64,000 bases of DNA from positions 1 to 64,000 of the forward strand of contig DALTWK010000002.1 in assembly GCA_029987115.1 (NCBI GenBank), read 5' to 3'. The DNA is from Methanocorpusculum sp. (lineage in GTDB: Archaea > Halobacteriota > Methanomicrobia > Methanomicrobiales > Methanocorpusculaceae). This document shows, piece by piece, positions 34,900 to 44,131 of this stretch. Positions within the stretch are counted from its first letter, which is position 1. Each line of letters starts with the position of its first letter. The position numbers and the translations under genes were made by a program. The notes beneath the pieces were generated by a model. The model did no database searches and had not been told where the DNA came from. It saw nothing but the letters and a program-made list of their open reading frames with translations.

Positions 34900-36627
34900 T
34901 TAGAGTGCTTTATCAAAGGTGATTTTGTTTTTGAGAAGAAGCGGAATCTTTGCAAGAATCTCTTCTTTCTTTCCTCTGATCTGCTTCATTGAGTCGCGGT
35001 CACGGAGGGTGACGGTTCCGTCTTCTTTCGTATCGTAGTCAACAGTAATACAAAGCGGAGTTCCGATTTCATCCTGTCTTCTGTAGCGTCTGCCGATTGC
35101 GCCGGCATCATCATATTCGGTTTGGATTCCTTCGTTCTGCAGTTCCTGGACGATATCGCGTGCAATGGTGTCAAGTCCGTCTCTTGCCATCAGAGGTAAG
35201 ACTGCAACCTGAACCGGGGCAACTCCGTTCTTGAATCTCATGACAGTTCTGGTTTCACCGTCTGCCATGTCTTCTGCATAGGCATGCTCTAAAACCATGT
35301 AGCAGATACGGTCAATACCATAGGATGGTTCGATGACATGCGGCATGACTTCTTCTCCGAAGACATCAACGATTTCATCTTTCACGGTGTACATGTCCGG
35401 GGTAACCAGAATCTCTTCTCCGTCAACAGTCAGGTGAATGCCGTCAGCTTCCGGGGTTGCCTGTGCCATTGCTTCGGCAACTGCTTTTGCTTTTCCGCGG
35501 AAGACCGGTCCCATTTTACCGTAGTTTGGAAGGATTGCTTTCTGGTGTTCCTTCTTCGGCTCCGGATACTGAACAAAGACGGTGTTCTTCTGACCGGACA
35601 CACGGGAGTGGGCTTTCAGATCGTAGTTGGTTCTGTCTGCGATACCGACGATTTCAACCCAGCCGAAGCGGTCGGAGAATGCTTCTGCATCCCAGCAGTC
35701 GGTTGCATAGTGGGCACGTTCATCCGGCATGTGCTGGCGGAATCTGATTTTCTCCGGGTTAAAACCGACCGTGGTCAGGATGTCGTGGGTCATTGCAACA
35801 TAGTATGCAACATATTCGTTTGCAATGATGCCTTCATCGACTGCCTGACGCATGGTACGGACAATCGCCGGTTCATCCTTTTCCTGCTGTGCAATTCCAC
35901 AAAGCGGCATGGAATAATTTGCATAGCGGTTAAAGAACGGGTGGTTCTTTTCATTTGGATGAACAAAGATTTCTGCTTCTGCCTGGGTGAATTCCCGTAA
36001 ACGAATCATTCCCTGACGCGGAGAGATTTCATTACGATAGGACTTTCCAATCTGCACTGCTCCGAACGGGAGGTGATCGCGATAGAACCGGAGGAGACGC
36101 GGGAAGTCAACGAACATTCCCTGTGCAGTTTCCGGACGGAGATATCCTTTTCTCTGTCCTCCCGGACCGATGGAGGTGGTAAACATGAGATTGAAATCAA
36201 AGACCTCAACTTCGCCTAATACTTTGCCGCAGGCCGGACACTCTTTGTCTTTTAAGACATCATGGAGTTCCTCTTTGCTCATTGTTCCTGCATGCGGAAT
36301 CCCGAATGCTTCTGCCACATGGTCAGCTCTCAGGTATTCCTGGCAGTGCGGGCACTGGAACATCTTGTCGGAGAATCCCCCGACGTGTCCGGATGCAACG
36401 TAGATTGGTTCAATGCCGACGGTCGGGCATTCAATTTCGTAGTATCCTTCCTGGACAACATAGAAATGGCGCCAGATATTCTCGATGCGGCGCTTGAGCA
36501 TCGCACCTAACGGACCATAATCAATGAAACCGGCAACAGAGCCGTAAATCTCAGATGAGGGCCAGACAAAGCCTCTTCTGCGGGCAAGTTCAGTTACCTT
36601 ATCATAGGTATCTTGGGTTTCAGCCAT
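34900..36627 (-). CDS. glyS: Glycyl-tRNA synthetase (archaeal/eukaryotic type)
   Basis: A 575-residue class II synthetase of the alpha2 type. The N-terminal motif RRGFVWPSSEIYGSVAGF, the zinc-like cysteines CPHC/CPAC, motif 2 YRNEISPRQGMIRLREF and motif 3 near EPSYGIDR support the call. The C-terminal anticodon-binding domain starts near residue 460. Its stop is directly followed by the hef start, with no intergenic space. Confidence 0.97.
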   Translation of the reverse strand: MAETQDTYDKVTELARRRGFVWPSSEIYGSVAGFIDYGPLGAMLKRRIENIWRHFYVVQEGYYEIECPTVGIEPIYVASGHVGGFSDKMFQCPHCQEYLRADHVAEAFGIPHAGTMSKEELHDVLKDKECPACGKVLGEVEVFDFNLMFTTSIGPGGQRKGYLRPETAQGMFVDFPRLLRFYRDHLPFGAVQIGKSYRNEISPRQGMIRLREFTQAEAEIFVHPNEKNHPFFNRYANYSMPLCGIAQQEKDEPAIVRTMRQAVDEGIIANEYVAYYVAMTHDILTTVGFNPEKIRFRQHMPDERAHYATDCWDAEAFSDRFGWVEIVGIADRTNYDLKAHSRVSGQKNTVFVQYPEPKKEHQKAILPNYGKMGPVFRGKAKAVAEAMAQATPEADGIHLTVDGEEILVTPDMYTVKDEIVDVFGEEVMPHVIEPSYGIDRICYMVLEHAYAEDMADGETRTVMRFKNGVAPVQVAVLPLMARDGLDTIARDIVQELQNEGIQTEYDDAGAIGRRYRRQDEIGTPLCITVDYDTKEDGTVTLRDRDSMKQIRGKKEEILAKIPLLLKNKITFDKAL

Positions 36628-36781
36628 AGTGATTAAATTATGGGTGCGGGAATGATATTAAGTATCTGTTCTCTCTCGGTGAGATTATCATCATCCCCGG
36701 CAACATTTCAAATCTGTATTCCAGATAAAACGGCACTGAAAGAATTCCGGAAAAGAAAAAAGTGGATAATTGTCCGATTAT

Positions 36782-37357
36782 TTATGTTCTGAAATACCCA
36801 AGACCTTTGGCCATGTCTTTCACGTTGGTGAAGGTTTTGACGTCAGTGTCGGAGATGACAAAGGTCAGAAGCGGTATGGTACAGCTAAATGAGTGCGGTT
36901 TGAGCCAGTAGGAATTGTCCTGATTATCGACTGCAACGTTAGTTACATGTAAAACAGCTTTATCCGTTCCAATATATTGGAACGTGACTGACTGGTTATA
37001 TCCGCTTTCCGGATATTGGATTAAACCCTGAATACGATTTTTCAGGTCCTGCTTCCCGAAGAGGAAAACTAGAACAGAAAGCCATGGTTCGATGGTATAA
37101 ACCACGGTGATGTCTGCTTCGAGATTTTTCAGGCTGTAGGAGACAGAGTGAACCTTGAGATAGGCATAATTGTTTGAACCGGGGACAAGAACCGAAGACC
37201 CGGTTTCATCTCCCGAAACGGGTACTGCATTCTCTGTTTCAGTACCGGCTGTATCGTCAGTGGGGGTAAGAAAGGGGAAGGTTGTTGCAGCTGCACAGGG
37301 CACTATCAGTACAAGAACCGCCATAAGGATACAGAATGCCACTCGTAGTCTTTTCAT
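36782..37357 (-). CDS. Secreted protein of unknown function, 191 aa
   Basis: A signal peptide is clear (MKRLRVAFCILMAVLVLIV then PCAAA). A Thr/Glu/Gly-rich linker (about 30-60) and a beta-rich domain of about 130 residues follow. No membrane anchor is seen after the signal, so it is probably exported or surface-associated. I do not recognise the family. It is 39 bp upstream of the ade stop on the same map, but as a separate downstream gene on the minus strand. Confidence 0.7.
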   Translation of the reverse strand: MKRLRVAFCILMAVLVLIVPCAAATTFPFLTPTDDTAGTETENAVPVSGDETGSSVLVPGSNNYAYLKVHSVSYSLKNLEADITVVYTIEPWLSVLVFLFGKQDLKNRIQGLIQYPESGYNQSVTFQYIGTDKAVLHVTNVAVDNQDNSYWLKPHSFSCTIPLLTFVISDTDVKTFTNVKDMAKGLGYFRT

Positions 37358-37396
37358 CGTTTTATTCCTATATGATAAGAAAGAAGATATACTTTC

Positions 37397-38992
37397 TTAC
37401 CAGGTAATTGTAACATCACTAAACGCATCGCCGTCAAAGAGACCGCGGGGAGTAATCTTCAGATGCGGTATTACAGTTAGTCCCATGAACGACAATGTCA
37501 CGAATGCTGTTGATTGGGCACCGGTTGCAGCAATTGCTTTTTGAAGAGACGCCATATCCTCGTTTGCCTGTTCAAAGGATTTGTCAGTCATAAGTCCGCA
37601 AACCGGGAGCGGGAAGAGATGGGTTTCTCCCTGGTAAACAACACACATTCCGCCGCCTGCGGCGATAACAGCATCTATCGCTGCTATGAGTTCTTCATCG
37701 GTTGCACCGGCTGCTATAATGTTATGCGCATCGTGCGAAACAGATGTGGCAAATGCCCCTTGCTTGAGCGACAACCCAGCTATCAGCCCCACGCCAAATC
37801 CGGTTCCCCGATATCTGTCAACACTGACAATTTTCTGTACATCGTCCTGGGGGAGATGAAGAGCATTGGTTAAGATTTCGCCAGGAATAGTACCTATGAC
37901 GCGAAGATCTCCTTTGGGGAGTTCCAGGTCTGATTTTTCCGGAACCTTGCATACAAATGGTGGCGACGGGGGATTTTTCGCCGTCTTCTGGGCTGCTTCC
38001 ATGCAGTATTCCTGTCCTCTGCGATAGACGGTTTTTACGGAGAAAACGTCTCCATCATCCAAGATACAGAAATCAGCAATTCTTCCCGGTGCCAGCAGTC
38101 CTCTATCGGTAAGACCAAAGCACTCTGCAGCAGAAAGTGTCGCAAGACGAAGTGCCAGTTCCAGCGGCATTCCTGCTCTCTGGGCTACCCGAATACAGTT
38201 ATCGATTGACCCGTCCGTTACAAGAGAATCAACATGGCGGTCATCGGTGCAAAATGCACAGCGGGAAGATGTTTCCGCAGTTACCAGAGGGGTAAGTGTT
38301 TTGACATTTTTTGCCGCATCTCCTTCACGCAGAAGGAGATACATTCCTGATTGAAGTTTTTCACGGCCTTCTTCTACCGTGAAACTTTCATGATCCGTTT
38401 TGATTCCCGCAGCCACATATTTCTGGAGCGTCTCGCCAGTTACACCCGGGGCGTGTCCGTCGACATGCTTGAAGAGAGCCAGTTTCTTTTTGACCTCAGC
38501 GTCTCCGGCAATAACTCCCGGAAGATTCATCATTTCTCCCAAACCGAGTACTTTCGGGTTATTCTGATATTTTGCAAGATTATCGGCTGTTACCACTGCC
38601 CCGCCGACATCCATGGGAGTAGCCGGAACGCCTGATGGGACCATAAAGAAGATGTCTGCAGGGGATGCTTCTGCATCCTGCAACATATAATCAATTCCTG
38701 CAACGCCTGCTACATTGGCAATTTCATGGGGATCTGCTATTACTGTTGTAACTCCATGGGATACCGATACTCTGCCGAATTCATGCGGGGTGAGAAGACT
38801 GCTTTCAATGTGAACATGGGCATCGATAAGTCCGGGAATAACACGTGCTCCCTTGACGTCGATTCGATTTTCGCCAATCAATGAGTTTGGGTTTCCTATT
38901 TGTACGATACGGCCGTCCTCCACAGAAAAGGAGGCAGGCATCCAGTCACAGGTAACTGGATTAAAAAGAAGAGTATTTTCAAATATTTGCAT
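37397..38992 (-). CDS. ade: Adenine deaminase
   Basis: It deaminates adenine to hypoxanthine in purine salvage. The 531-residue amidohydrolase has the metal-binding VIPGLIDAHVHIESS, TTVIADPHEIANV and the late SHDAHNII motif. A C-terminal domain is typical of Ade. It is adjacent to a small membrane protein gene upstream. Confidence 0.95.
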   Translation of the reverse strand: MQIFENTLLFNPVTCDWMPASFSVEDGRIVQIGNPNSLIGENRIDVKGARVIPGLIDAHVHIESSLLTPHEFGRVSVSHGVTTVIADPHEIANVAGVAGIDYMLQDAEASPADIFFMVPSGVPATPMDVGGAVVTADNLAKYQNNPKVLGLGEMMNLPGVIAGDAEVKKKLALFKHVDGHAPGVTGETLQKYVAAGIKTDHESFTVEEGREKLQSGMYLLLREGDAAKNVKTLTPLVTAETSSRCAFCTDDRHVDSLVTDGSIDNCIRVAQRAGMPLELALRLATLSAAECFGLTDRGLLAPGRIADFCILDDGDVFSVKTVYRRGQEYCMEAAQKTAKNPPSPPFVCKVPEKSDLELPKGDLRVIGTIPGEILTNALHLPQDDVQKIVSVDRYRGTGFGVGLIAGLSLKQGAFATSVSHDAHNIIAAGATDEELIAAIDAVIAAGGGMCVVYQGETHLFPLPVCGLMTDKSFEQANEDMASLQKAIAATGAQSTAFVTLSFMGLTVIPHLKITPRGLFDGDAFSDVTITW

Positions 38993-39405
38993 TATTTAAC
39001 CTCAATGTCCTTGATGAATCCGGCAATTCTGACAGGATTCTCCTCACAGGATGAGATGTAAATGAACACTTTGTATGTTCCGGGGGATAGCGTAACATCA
39101 CAGGTTGAAAGGGTATTTCCTTTTTGCAATTCTGTAATGTATGAGTAGGTTTCACCTACCTGTTCACTTGAAAGGCCGCCCTGACGATAGATATTGTACT
39201 GAACCCAGGTCTTCTGACTGTCTCCTGAATTGGAAATCGTTGTCATAAGTTTCCCGTCAACATATATCGGGGTATCAGCATCAACGGAGGCTCCTCCTGC
39301 AAACATGAATAAGATAATTACAAGTCCTGCAAGGAGGACAAGCAGAGCAAGAATGATAATTGTTCTGCCGGATGTTATCGGTTCTCTGTCTGAAAGGTCT
39401 TTCAT
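38992..39405 (-). CDS. Membrane-anchored hypothetical protein, 137 aa
   Basis: Starts at ATG 39405 (MKDLSDREP). One N-terminal hydrophobic helix (about 16-38) is followed by a beta-rich outside domain of about 90 residues. I prefer 39405 to the upstream ATG 39420 because it lies directly after the stop of the 59-residue gene (TAA A ATG). Its stop overlaps the ade start by one base. The function is unknown; the two small genes and ade may be one operon. Confidence 0.65.
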   Translation of the reverse strand: MKDLSDREPITSGRTIIILALLVLLAGLVIILFMFAGGASVDADTPIYVDGKLMTTISNSGDSQKTWVQYNIYRQGGLSSEQVGETYSYITELQKGNTLSTCDVTLSPGTYKVFIYISSCEENPVRIAGFIKDIEVK

Positions 39406-39406
39406 T

Positions 39407-39586
39407 TTATTCATCAACACGTTCTACAATTATGCGAACTTTATCTCCAGTCTTCAATCCATGTCCTTTGGGAACATCAATATTGAACCAAAGTTTTCCT
39501 TCCTGAGACATAAGGCAGTCTTTTTGTCCTTCAATATCAGCAATGAATTCCAGTGGTGCGATAATTTCCGCAATCTGTTTTTCCAT
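39407..39586 (-). CDS. Small hypothetical protein, 59 aa
   Basis: ATG at 39586 to TAA at 39407-39409. The sequence begins MEKQIAEIIAPLEFIADIEG and ends GHGLKTGDKVRIIVERVDE, which looks like a small beta-barrel (OB or TRAM-like). The tight coupling to the next gene (stop one base before its ATG) makes it likely to be real. No family is recognised. Confidence 0.55.
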   Translation of the reverse strand: MEKQIAEIIAPLEFIADIEGQKDCLMSQEGKLWFNIDVPKGHGLKTGDKVRIIVERVDE

Positions 39587-39763
39587 GCTATTCTATAAGG
39601 TAGAATAGTATATTAAGGATTTGTTACTATCTGTTGTAATTATCTCACATCGGTACGTATTCTCGTTTCTTCTCCTCGTTTCCTGACAAGTATTTTATTC
39701 TCAGCACGCTATAGTACAAAAAAACGAATACTGTGGGAATACCTCAGAATACCAACCATACTA

Positions 39764-41242
39764 ATGACCGCACAAGAACCAGACTATCTCATCTTTGACA
39801 ACCGCAGTTTCATCGTAATCGATATTGAATACGGAAAGCATCCTGAAACCGAGTTCATCCAGCCCGGGAAAAATGCAATCAACACCACCGCCAACTACCG
39901 CGGATATGAAGCGGAATACCGGATAGTAGACAACCGGCTCTTCGGCATCCAGATTCCCGCAGACGAAACACACCCGGTTCCGCTTCACTATACCGGAAGC
40001 ATGCTCATTGCACGGAAAACCGATGACGACGAATTCTGGATAACCGATTCTCTCTGGTGTTTTCTCGATGCAGACGAAGCGTTCGAACTCTCGTTCGAAG
40101 ACGGCATGCTCAAAAACACCCGGAACCTTGCCGATGCATGTGCGGAAATGAAGAAAATCAGGACCTCGGAATGGTGGACATCGGAATCCGTCACACATAG
40201 AGATCGCCTCACGGTCCTGGACGACTACTGCCGCGACTGTCTCTGCGGCTCCTACGGCCACAATACCTACCGGTGGATGACAGACGGGCAGCCGGAAAAA
40301 GACCGCAGGTTCCGCGAACTGGAAGAACGTAAACACCAGCGTGAGAAAGACCGCGAATGGGTGCAGAAACTCCTTTCCTATCTTCCGCTGTTCCGGGAAA
40401 AGAAAGGAAACTACATGAAACCGCTTCCCGACCCGCCGGAATATCCCGAACCGTCATACGAAATCCCGGATAAAGATGCAGAACGGAAACTGAGTGAATT
40501 TGAGTGGATTTTTCATGACTCTCCTCTGGCCGACAGAAACTACCAGAGTCATATACACCCTCTGCTGTCGTATTATCCGGGTGTCGAAAGAGCTGCTCAG
40601 CACGCCGACAAAACGGAAATCGGTGCACTCATCACTTTCGTTTTCCGATCCTATCACTTCGGGTTCGGCGACTTCGATGAAGATGTTGAAACCGGGACAT
40701 TTATCCCGCTTCTGGAAAATCTTGAACGGATTACCGATGAGTGGTACCATCCCTGGAAGAAGACGGATCTTCGGACCGGCGACGACCGCTTCACCGGCAT
40801 GACAGACAGGACCAAAGACGAAACCCTGCCGCCGGATGAGGCAACTGACTTGATAATCACCATGGTAAGACCCGAGATGGGAAAAGTACTGAGGATTATC
40901 GACAAAACCTATATCGCCGGATATATGTATGTCAACATGGACAGCGACGAATATAAGGACAGATTCTTCAAAAGCAAACCGCTGAATCTTGTTCTGGAGC
41001 CGGAGAATCAGTACGACAAAAAAGCCGTCCGTGTGGAGGATGCAGAGCATGTCAAGCTCGGATATCTCCCGAAAACCGTAAACGACATCCCCTACCGTCT
41101 GCTTTACGGCGGCTACCGCGTCTCTGCCTATCCGATTTCCATCAGTGAAGGAAAAACGAAAACCTACAACATCTGCGTGATAATGGACGTGGCGGAAAAC
41201 GAACCGACCGGGACGAATAGGAAACCTTCATCGGAAGAATAA
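39764..41242 (+). CDS. HIRAN-domain protein of unknown function
   Basis: 492 residues. The last 90 show the HIRAN signature (NLVLEPENQYDKKAVRVED and KLGYLPKTVND), a domain that binds DNA 3' ends in HLTF and occurs alone in prokaryotic stress proteins. The first 400 residues are charged, with no recognised domain. The region has a visible G/C-rich, RNNTACCGC-type codon usage unlike the AT-rich island at 1-3 kb. It is isolated between intergenic spacers. The structured RNA at 41289 starts 46 bp after the stop. Confidence 0.65.
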   Translation: MTAQEPDYLIFDNRSFIVIDIEYGKHPETEFIQPGKNAINTTANYRGYEAEYRIVDNRLFGIQIPADETHPVPLHYTGSMLIARKTDDDEFWITDSLWCFLDADEAFELSFEDGMLKNTRNLADACAEMKKIRTSEWWTSESVTHRDRLTVLDDYCRDCLCGSYGHNTYRWMTDGQPEKDRRFRELEERKHQREKDREWVQKLLSYLPLFREKKGNYMKPLPDPPEYPEPSYEIPDKDAERKLSEFEWIFHDSPLADRNYQSHIHPLLSYYPGVERAAQHADKTEIGALITFVFRSYHFGFGDFDEDVETGTFIPLLENLERITDEWYHPWKKTDLRTGDDRFTGMTDRTKDETLPPDEATDLIITMVRPEMGKVLRIIDKTYIAGYMYVNMDSDEYKDRFFKSKPLNLVLEPENQYDKKAVRVEDAEHVKLGYLPKTVNDIPYRLLYGGYRVSAYPISISEGKTKTYNICVIMDVAENEPTGTNRKPSSEE

Positions 41243-41254
41243 GGGAACACAAAC

Positions 41255-41263
41255 CTATTTTTA
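41255..41263 (+). promoter_or_regulatory. TATA-like box for the structured RNA
   Basis: TATTTTTAA lies about 28-34 nt before the first base of the closing helix at 41291. The spacing fits an archaeal promoter. Confidence 0.45.
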
Positions 41264-41288
41264 AGAAGAGAATACAGCCTCAGAAGAG

Positions 41289-41410
41289 TTGAGAGCGGGA
41301 ACTCGGGTATTGGTGCAATGCATATATTTCCAAGTTATGAGGTGTGTGTACGTAACTCGTGTCGTAGCGAGATGAATATCGAGTATTTATTGTGGTTCCT
41401 CACTCTCGCC
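41289..41410 (+). ncRNA. Candidate structured noncoding RNA
   Basis: Two nested helices can be drawn. GAGAGCGGGAAC (41291-41302) pairs with GTTCCTCACTCTC (41395-41407), with one mismatch, one G.U pair and one bulge. ACTCGGGTATT (41301-41311) can pair with AATATCGAGT (41375-41384). An internal CTCG/CGAG hairpin (41356-41371) follows. The two longer helices share bases 41301-41302 and so may trade those pairs. The G.U pairs favour the plus strand. No open frame fits. It has a TATA-like box before it and a terminator after it. It does not match SRP RNA, RNase P or a tRNA. Confidence 0.5.
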
Positions 41411-41411
41411 T

Positions 41412-41451
41412 AGTGTATCAGTTACACTGAGGTATAGGTTTTGCTGTTTTT
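41412..41451 (+). terminator. Hairpin and T-rich tail after the structured RNA
   Basis: AGTGTA (41412-41417) pairs with TACACT (41423-41428) over a five-base loop. A T-rich stretch with TTTT and TTTTT runs follows to 41451. This supports an independent plus-strand transcript ending here. Confidence 0.45.
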
Positions 41452-41513
41452 ATCCGGAAACACGTCTAAAAAAGGAAGGCATCCCGGCCGGAACCGGGAC
41501 GAATATATGCCGC

Positions 41514-42563
41514 TCAGATAAGCGGAAGTTTCTTCTGCGAGAAGGTGGCGATTGCAAGGTAGACGGCAATCAGACACGGAATCGCATTCAGGAAGATGGA
41601 AATTACCGGATTGGTGGTTACACCGGCAATAACTGAGAAGAAGTCGGTACATCCGTAAATAATCAGCATCAGACCCGGAAGAATTCTGGATTCGTTTCTG
41701 ACCATGGCGAAGAGACCGAGAAGAATAAAGAGTCCGCCGATAACATACATCGCAAATCCGGTGGAAACGCTGACCAGGTAGTATGCCATTGCAATGAACA
41801 GGAACATTACCGGGGTGAACCGCATCTTGCCGACTGCAAAGAGCAGAATGGCAACAACGGCAAGCACCAGAGCAAATGCCTTCTCAATTCCCGGAAGCGA
41901 ACCTGCAATGCCTGCAGACAGGGAAATGTTTCCGGCTGCTCCGATGATATAGGATACTGCCCAGGCACCGCTGACAGCGGCAAAAATCAGATAGCCGACG
42001 GCAGAACCGCTCTGCTTGAATTCAGTTGATTCATCAGCGGTAATCAGGTCGCGTCCCGGAAGGCTAATCTTCTCGAATCCTGCTGCCAGTGCAAAGTACA
42101 GTGCAATGACTATGGCGATAAGGTCGAGAACAATCGTAACTGCAACTCCAAGACCGGAGAGAATGACGGAAAGACCGAATGCAGCAAGAATCAGAGAGAA
42201 GACAATCTTCTTGCAGTCTTTTGCAAACAGGAGAAGAAGGGCACTGGCCAGATACACAGCACCAACGATTAATATCGACGTTTCACCTGCAATTGTTATA
42301 TCCGTGAAGGCAACGCCGAACGTTCCTGCTCCGGTAACCAGGAAGGCGATTGCTGCAAGGTCGCGTTTTCTCAGGACGGCAAGAAGGATGCCGAGAATCA
42401 GGAAGAGCACGCCGGATCCAATCATCTGCAGAGCCGGAAGACCGGTGGCGGTTACATCTCCCGTGATAACACTAATAAGGGCAAGCCCAATCGTGACGCA
42501 GAAGAGGAGCAGTCCTCCTGCCGTCAGATAGTTTCTGATTTCATTTTTCTGAAATTCGTCCAT
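41514..42563 (-). CDS. Polytopic membrane protein of unknown function
   Basis: 349 residues with about ten hydrophobic segments and short charged loops. The sequence has no signature I recognise. It looks like an integral membrane protein with a repeated fold, since the two halves are separated by a charged loop near LPGRDLITADESTEF. It could be a transporter, which is an inference from topology only. It is divergent from the MgtE-like gene. Confidence 0.6.
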   Translation of the reverse strand: MDEFQKNEIRNYLTAGGLLLFCVTIGLALISVITGDVTATGLPALQMIGSGVLFLILGILLAVLRKRDLAAIAFLVTGAGTFGVAFTDITIAGETSILIVGAVYLASALLLLFAKDCKKIVFSLILAAFGLSVILSGLGVAVTIVLDLIAIVIALYFALAAGFEKISLPGRDLITADESTEFKQSGSAVGYLIFAAVSGAWAVSYIIGAAGNISLSAGIAGSLPGIEKAFALVLAVVAILLFAVGKMRFTPVMFLFIAMAYYLVSVSTGFAMYVIGGLFILLGLFAMVRNESRILPGLMLIIYGCTDFFSVIAGVTTNPVISIFLNAIPCLIAVYLAIATFSQKKLPLI

Positions 42564-42755
42564 AAATAGTAATATTCTCTTGGTGAGGTATTATATCTTT
42601 GTCATAGGTTACTCACTCACCGGAGAACGCGGATACGCGGGCACCGAAGATTAATTATGCTGTAAAGAAAAAAATAATAGTAATACACCTGTTCTCTTAT
42701 GGAGAGCAGGATTTACGAGTGATACCAATGTGCTTGGAAGATGAGGTGACTGCAG

Positions 42756-43967
42756 ATGACGCTGGCGGCGGTAGTTGGGCACTTCAGGGAAGAGCACCGT
42801 GAATTTTTAACCGGTTTTATTACCTTACTGATTAGTGTAGTCCTGTCTTTCGTTTCCGGAGTCTATCTCGGTTCCGTAACCGATGCACTGATTCTGATTC
42901 CCGGACTGATGATGCTTGTTACGCCGTCCATCAATATGAGAGGAGCGATAGCCGGTATTCTAACCTCACGTCTGTCGTCTGCCATGCATCTTGGTACCTT
43001 TGAACCGAAGTTCGGGAAAGATACCGAACTCGGCGACAATATCCGCTCTTCGCTGATTCTGACCGTCGTAATCTCTGCAGTGCTTTCCATATTCGGCAAA
43101 CTGGTGGCAATGGCAACCGGAACGGAGGTTATCGGCATGCTCGAAATGATTGTCATCACCGTTATCTCCGGAGCGGTTGCCGGTCTTATTGTTACTGCGG
43201 TCGGCGTCGGCATGAGTGTGCTCTGCTACCGGAGACAGTGGGATCTCGATATGATTGGTGCACCGACCGTTACCACCGTCGGCGACATGGTTACCCTTCC
43301 GATTCTGGTTATCTCCGCTCTTCTAATAATGCAGCTGCCATTTCTGGGAAAACTCATCCTCGGTGCGGTTGTGCTCGTTATGATTGTCATCTCTCTTGTT
43401 GCCTTTAAACGCGGAACACGAACCATGAAGGATGTCTTAAAAGAAGGACTGCCGCTTCTCATCCCGTTATCCCTGCTCGGAATCATTGCAGGACTGCTCT
43501 ACACCAACCGCCTTGAGTCACTGATTTCAGCAGCGGCAATCCTGATTCTCATCTCACCGTTTATGAACGGCTGCGGTTCCATCGGCGGTATTCTCACCTC
43601 CCGCGTCGGGACTGAGATGCACATGGGTCTTGTGGATCCGAAGATCATCCCGCAGAAAGTCGTCTGGGGTCATTTCCTGGAAAACTATATCTACGCACTA
43701 ATCATTCTTCCGATTATGGCAGTTTTGACGCATTTTGCAGCCGTTCTTTTCGATATTGCAACACCGGGTCTGGTTCCGATTCTGCTGATTACTCTTCTTG
43801 CCGGTATTATCGTGATAACTGTCATGAACATCCTCGGCTACCTGACAGCTGTTGTCACCTACCGCATCGGATTCGACCCGGACAACTTCGGTGTCCCGGT
43901 GGTAACAAGTTCCATCGATTTAGTCGGTGCCAGCGCACTTCTTCTGGTGATGGCGCTGATTCTTTAA
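42756..43967 (+). CDS. MgtE-like divalent-cation transporter, duplicated domain
   Basis: 403 residues made of two copies of the MgtE membrane domain (about 15-200 and 215-400). The pair of motifs TSRLSSAMHLG and TSRVGTEMHMG lines the cation pathway in both copies. Bacterial MgtE has one copy and forms dimers, so this protein resembles the archaeal/eukaryotic SLC41-type fused form. The N-terminal regulatory CBS domains of MgtE are absent. Its TAA overlaps the stop of the small convergent gene in TTAA. Confidence 0.85.
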   Translation: MTLAAVVGHFREEHREFLTGFITLLISVVLSFVSGVYLGSVTDALILIPGLMMLVTPSINMRGAIAGILTSRLSSAMHLGTFEPKFGKDTELGDNIRSSLILTVVISAVLSIFGKLVAMATGTEVIGMLEMIVITVISGAVAGLIVTAVGVGMSVLCYRRQWDLDMIGAPTVTTVGDMVTLPILVISALLIMQLPFLGKLILGAVVLVMIVISLVAFKRGTRTMKDVLKEGLPLLIPLSLLGIIAGLLYTNRLESLISAAAILILISPFMNGCGSIGGILTSRVGTEMHMGLVDPKIIPQKVVWGHFLENYIYALIILPIMAVLTHFAAVLFDIATPGLVPILLITLLAGIIVITVMNILGYLTAVVTYRIGFDPDNFGVPVVTSSIDLVGASALLLVMALIL

Positions 43968-44128
43968 GTTAACAGAATTGTCGCAAATACAATCATCAGA
44001 GCAAAGAAAAGAAAAAGAACGATGAGAAGACTGCCAAGGTGCAGACGCTGTTCCCGGGGAACGGAAACAGTCTCTTTTTCCGGCTTGTAGCTCATCAGTT
44101 TTCCAAAATCCAACGATTTATCCGCCAT
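43964..44128 (-). CDS. Small membrane protein, 54 aa, downstream of truD
   Basis: ATG 44128 to TAA 43964-43966. Residues 1-30 are polar and residues 31-53 form one transmembrane helix (LGSLLIVLFLFFALMIVF). It begins 3 bp after the truD stop and ends inside the stop codon of the convergent MgtE-like gene. The function is unknown. The position in the operon and the clean helix support a real gene. Confidence 0.55.
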   Translation of the reverse strand: MADKSLDFGKLMSYKPEKETVSVPREQRLHLGSLLIVLFLFFALMIVFATILLT

Positions 44129-44131
44129 TTC

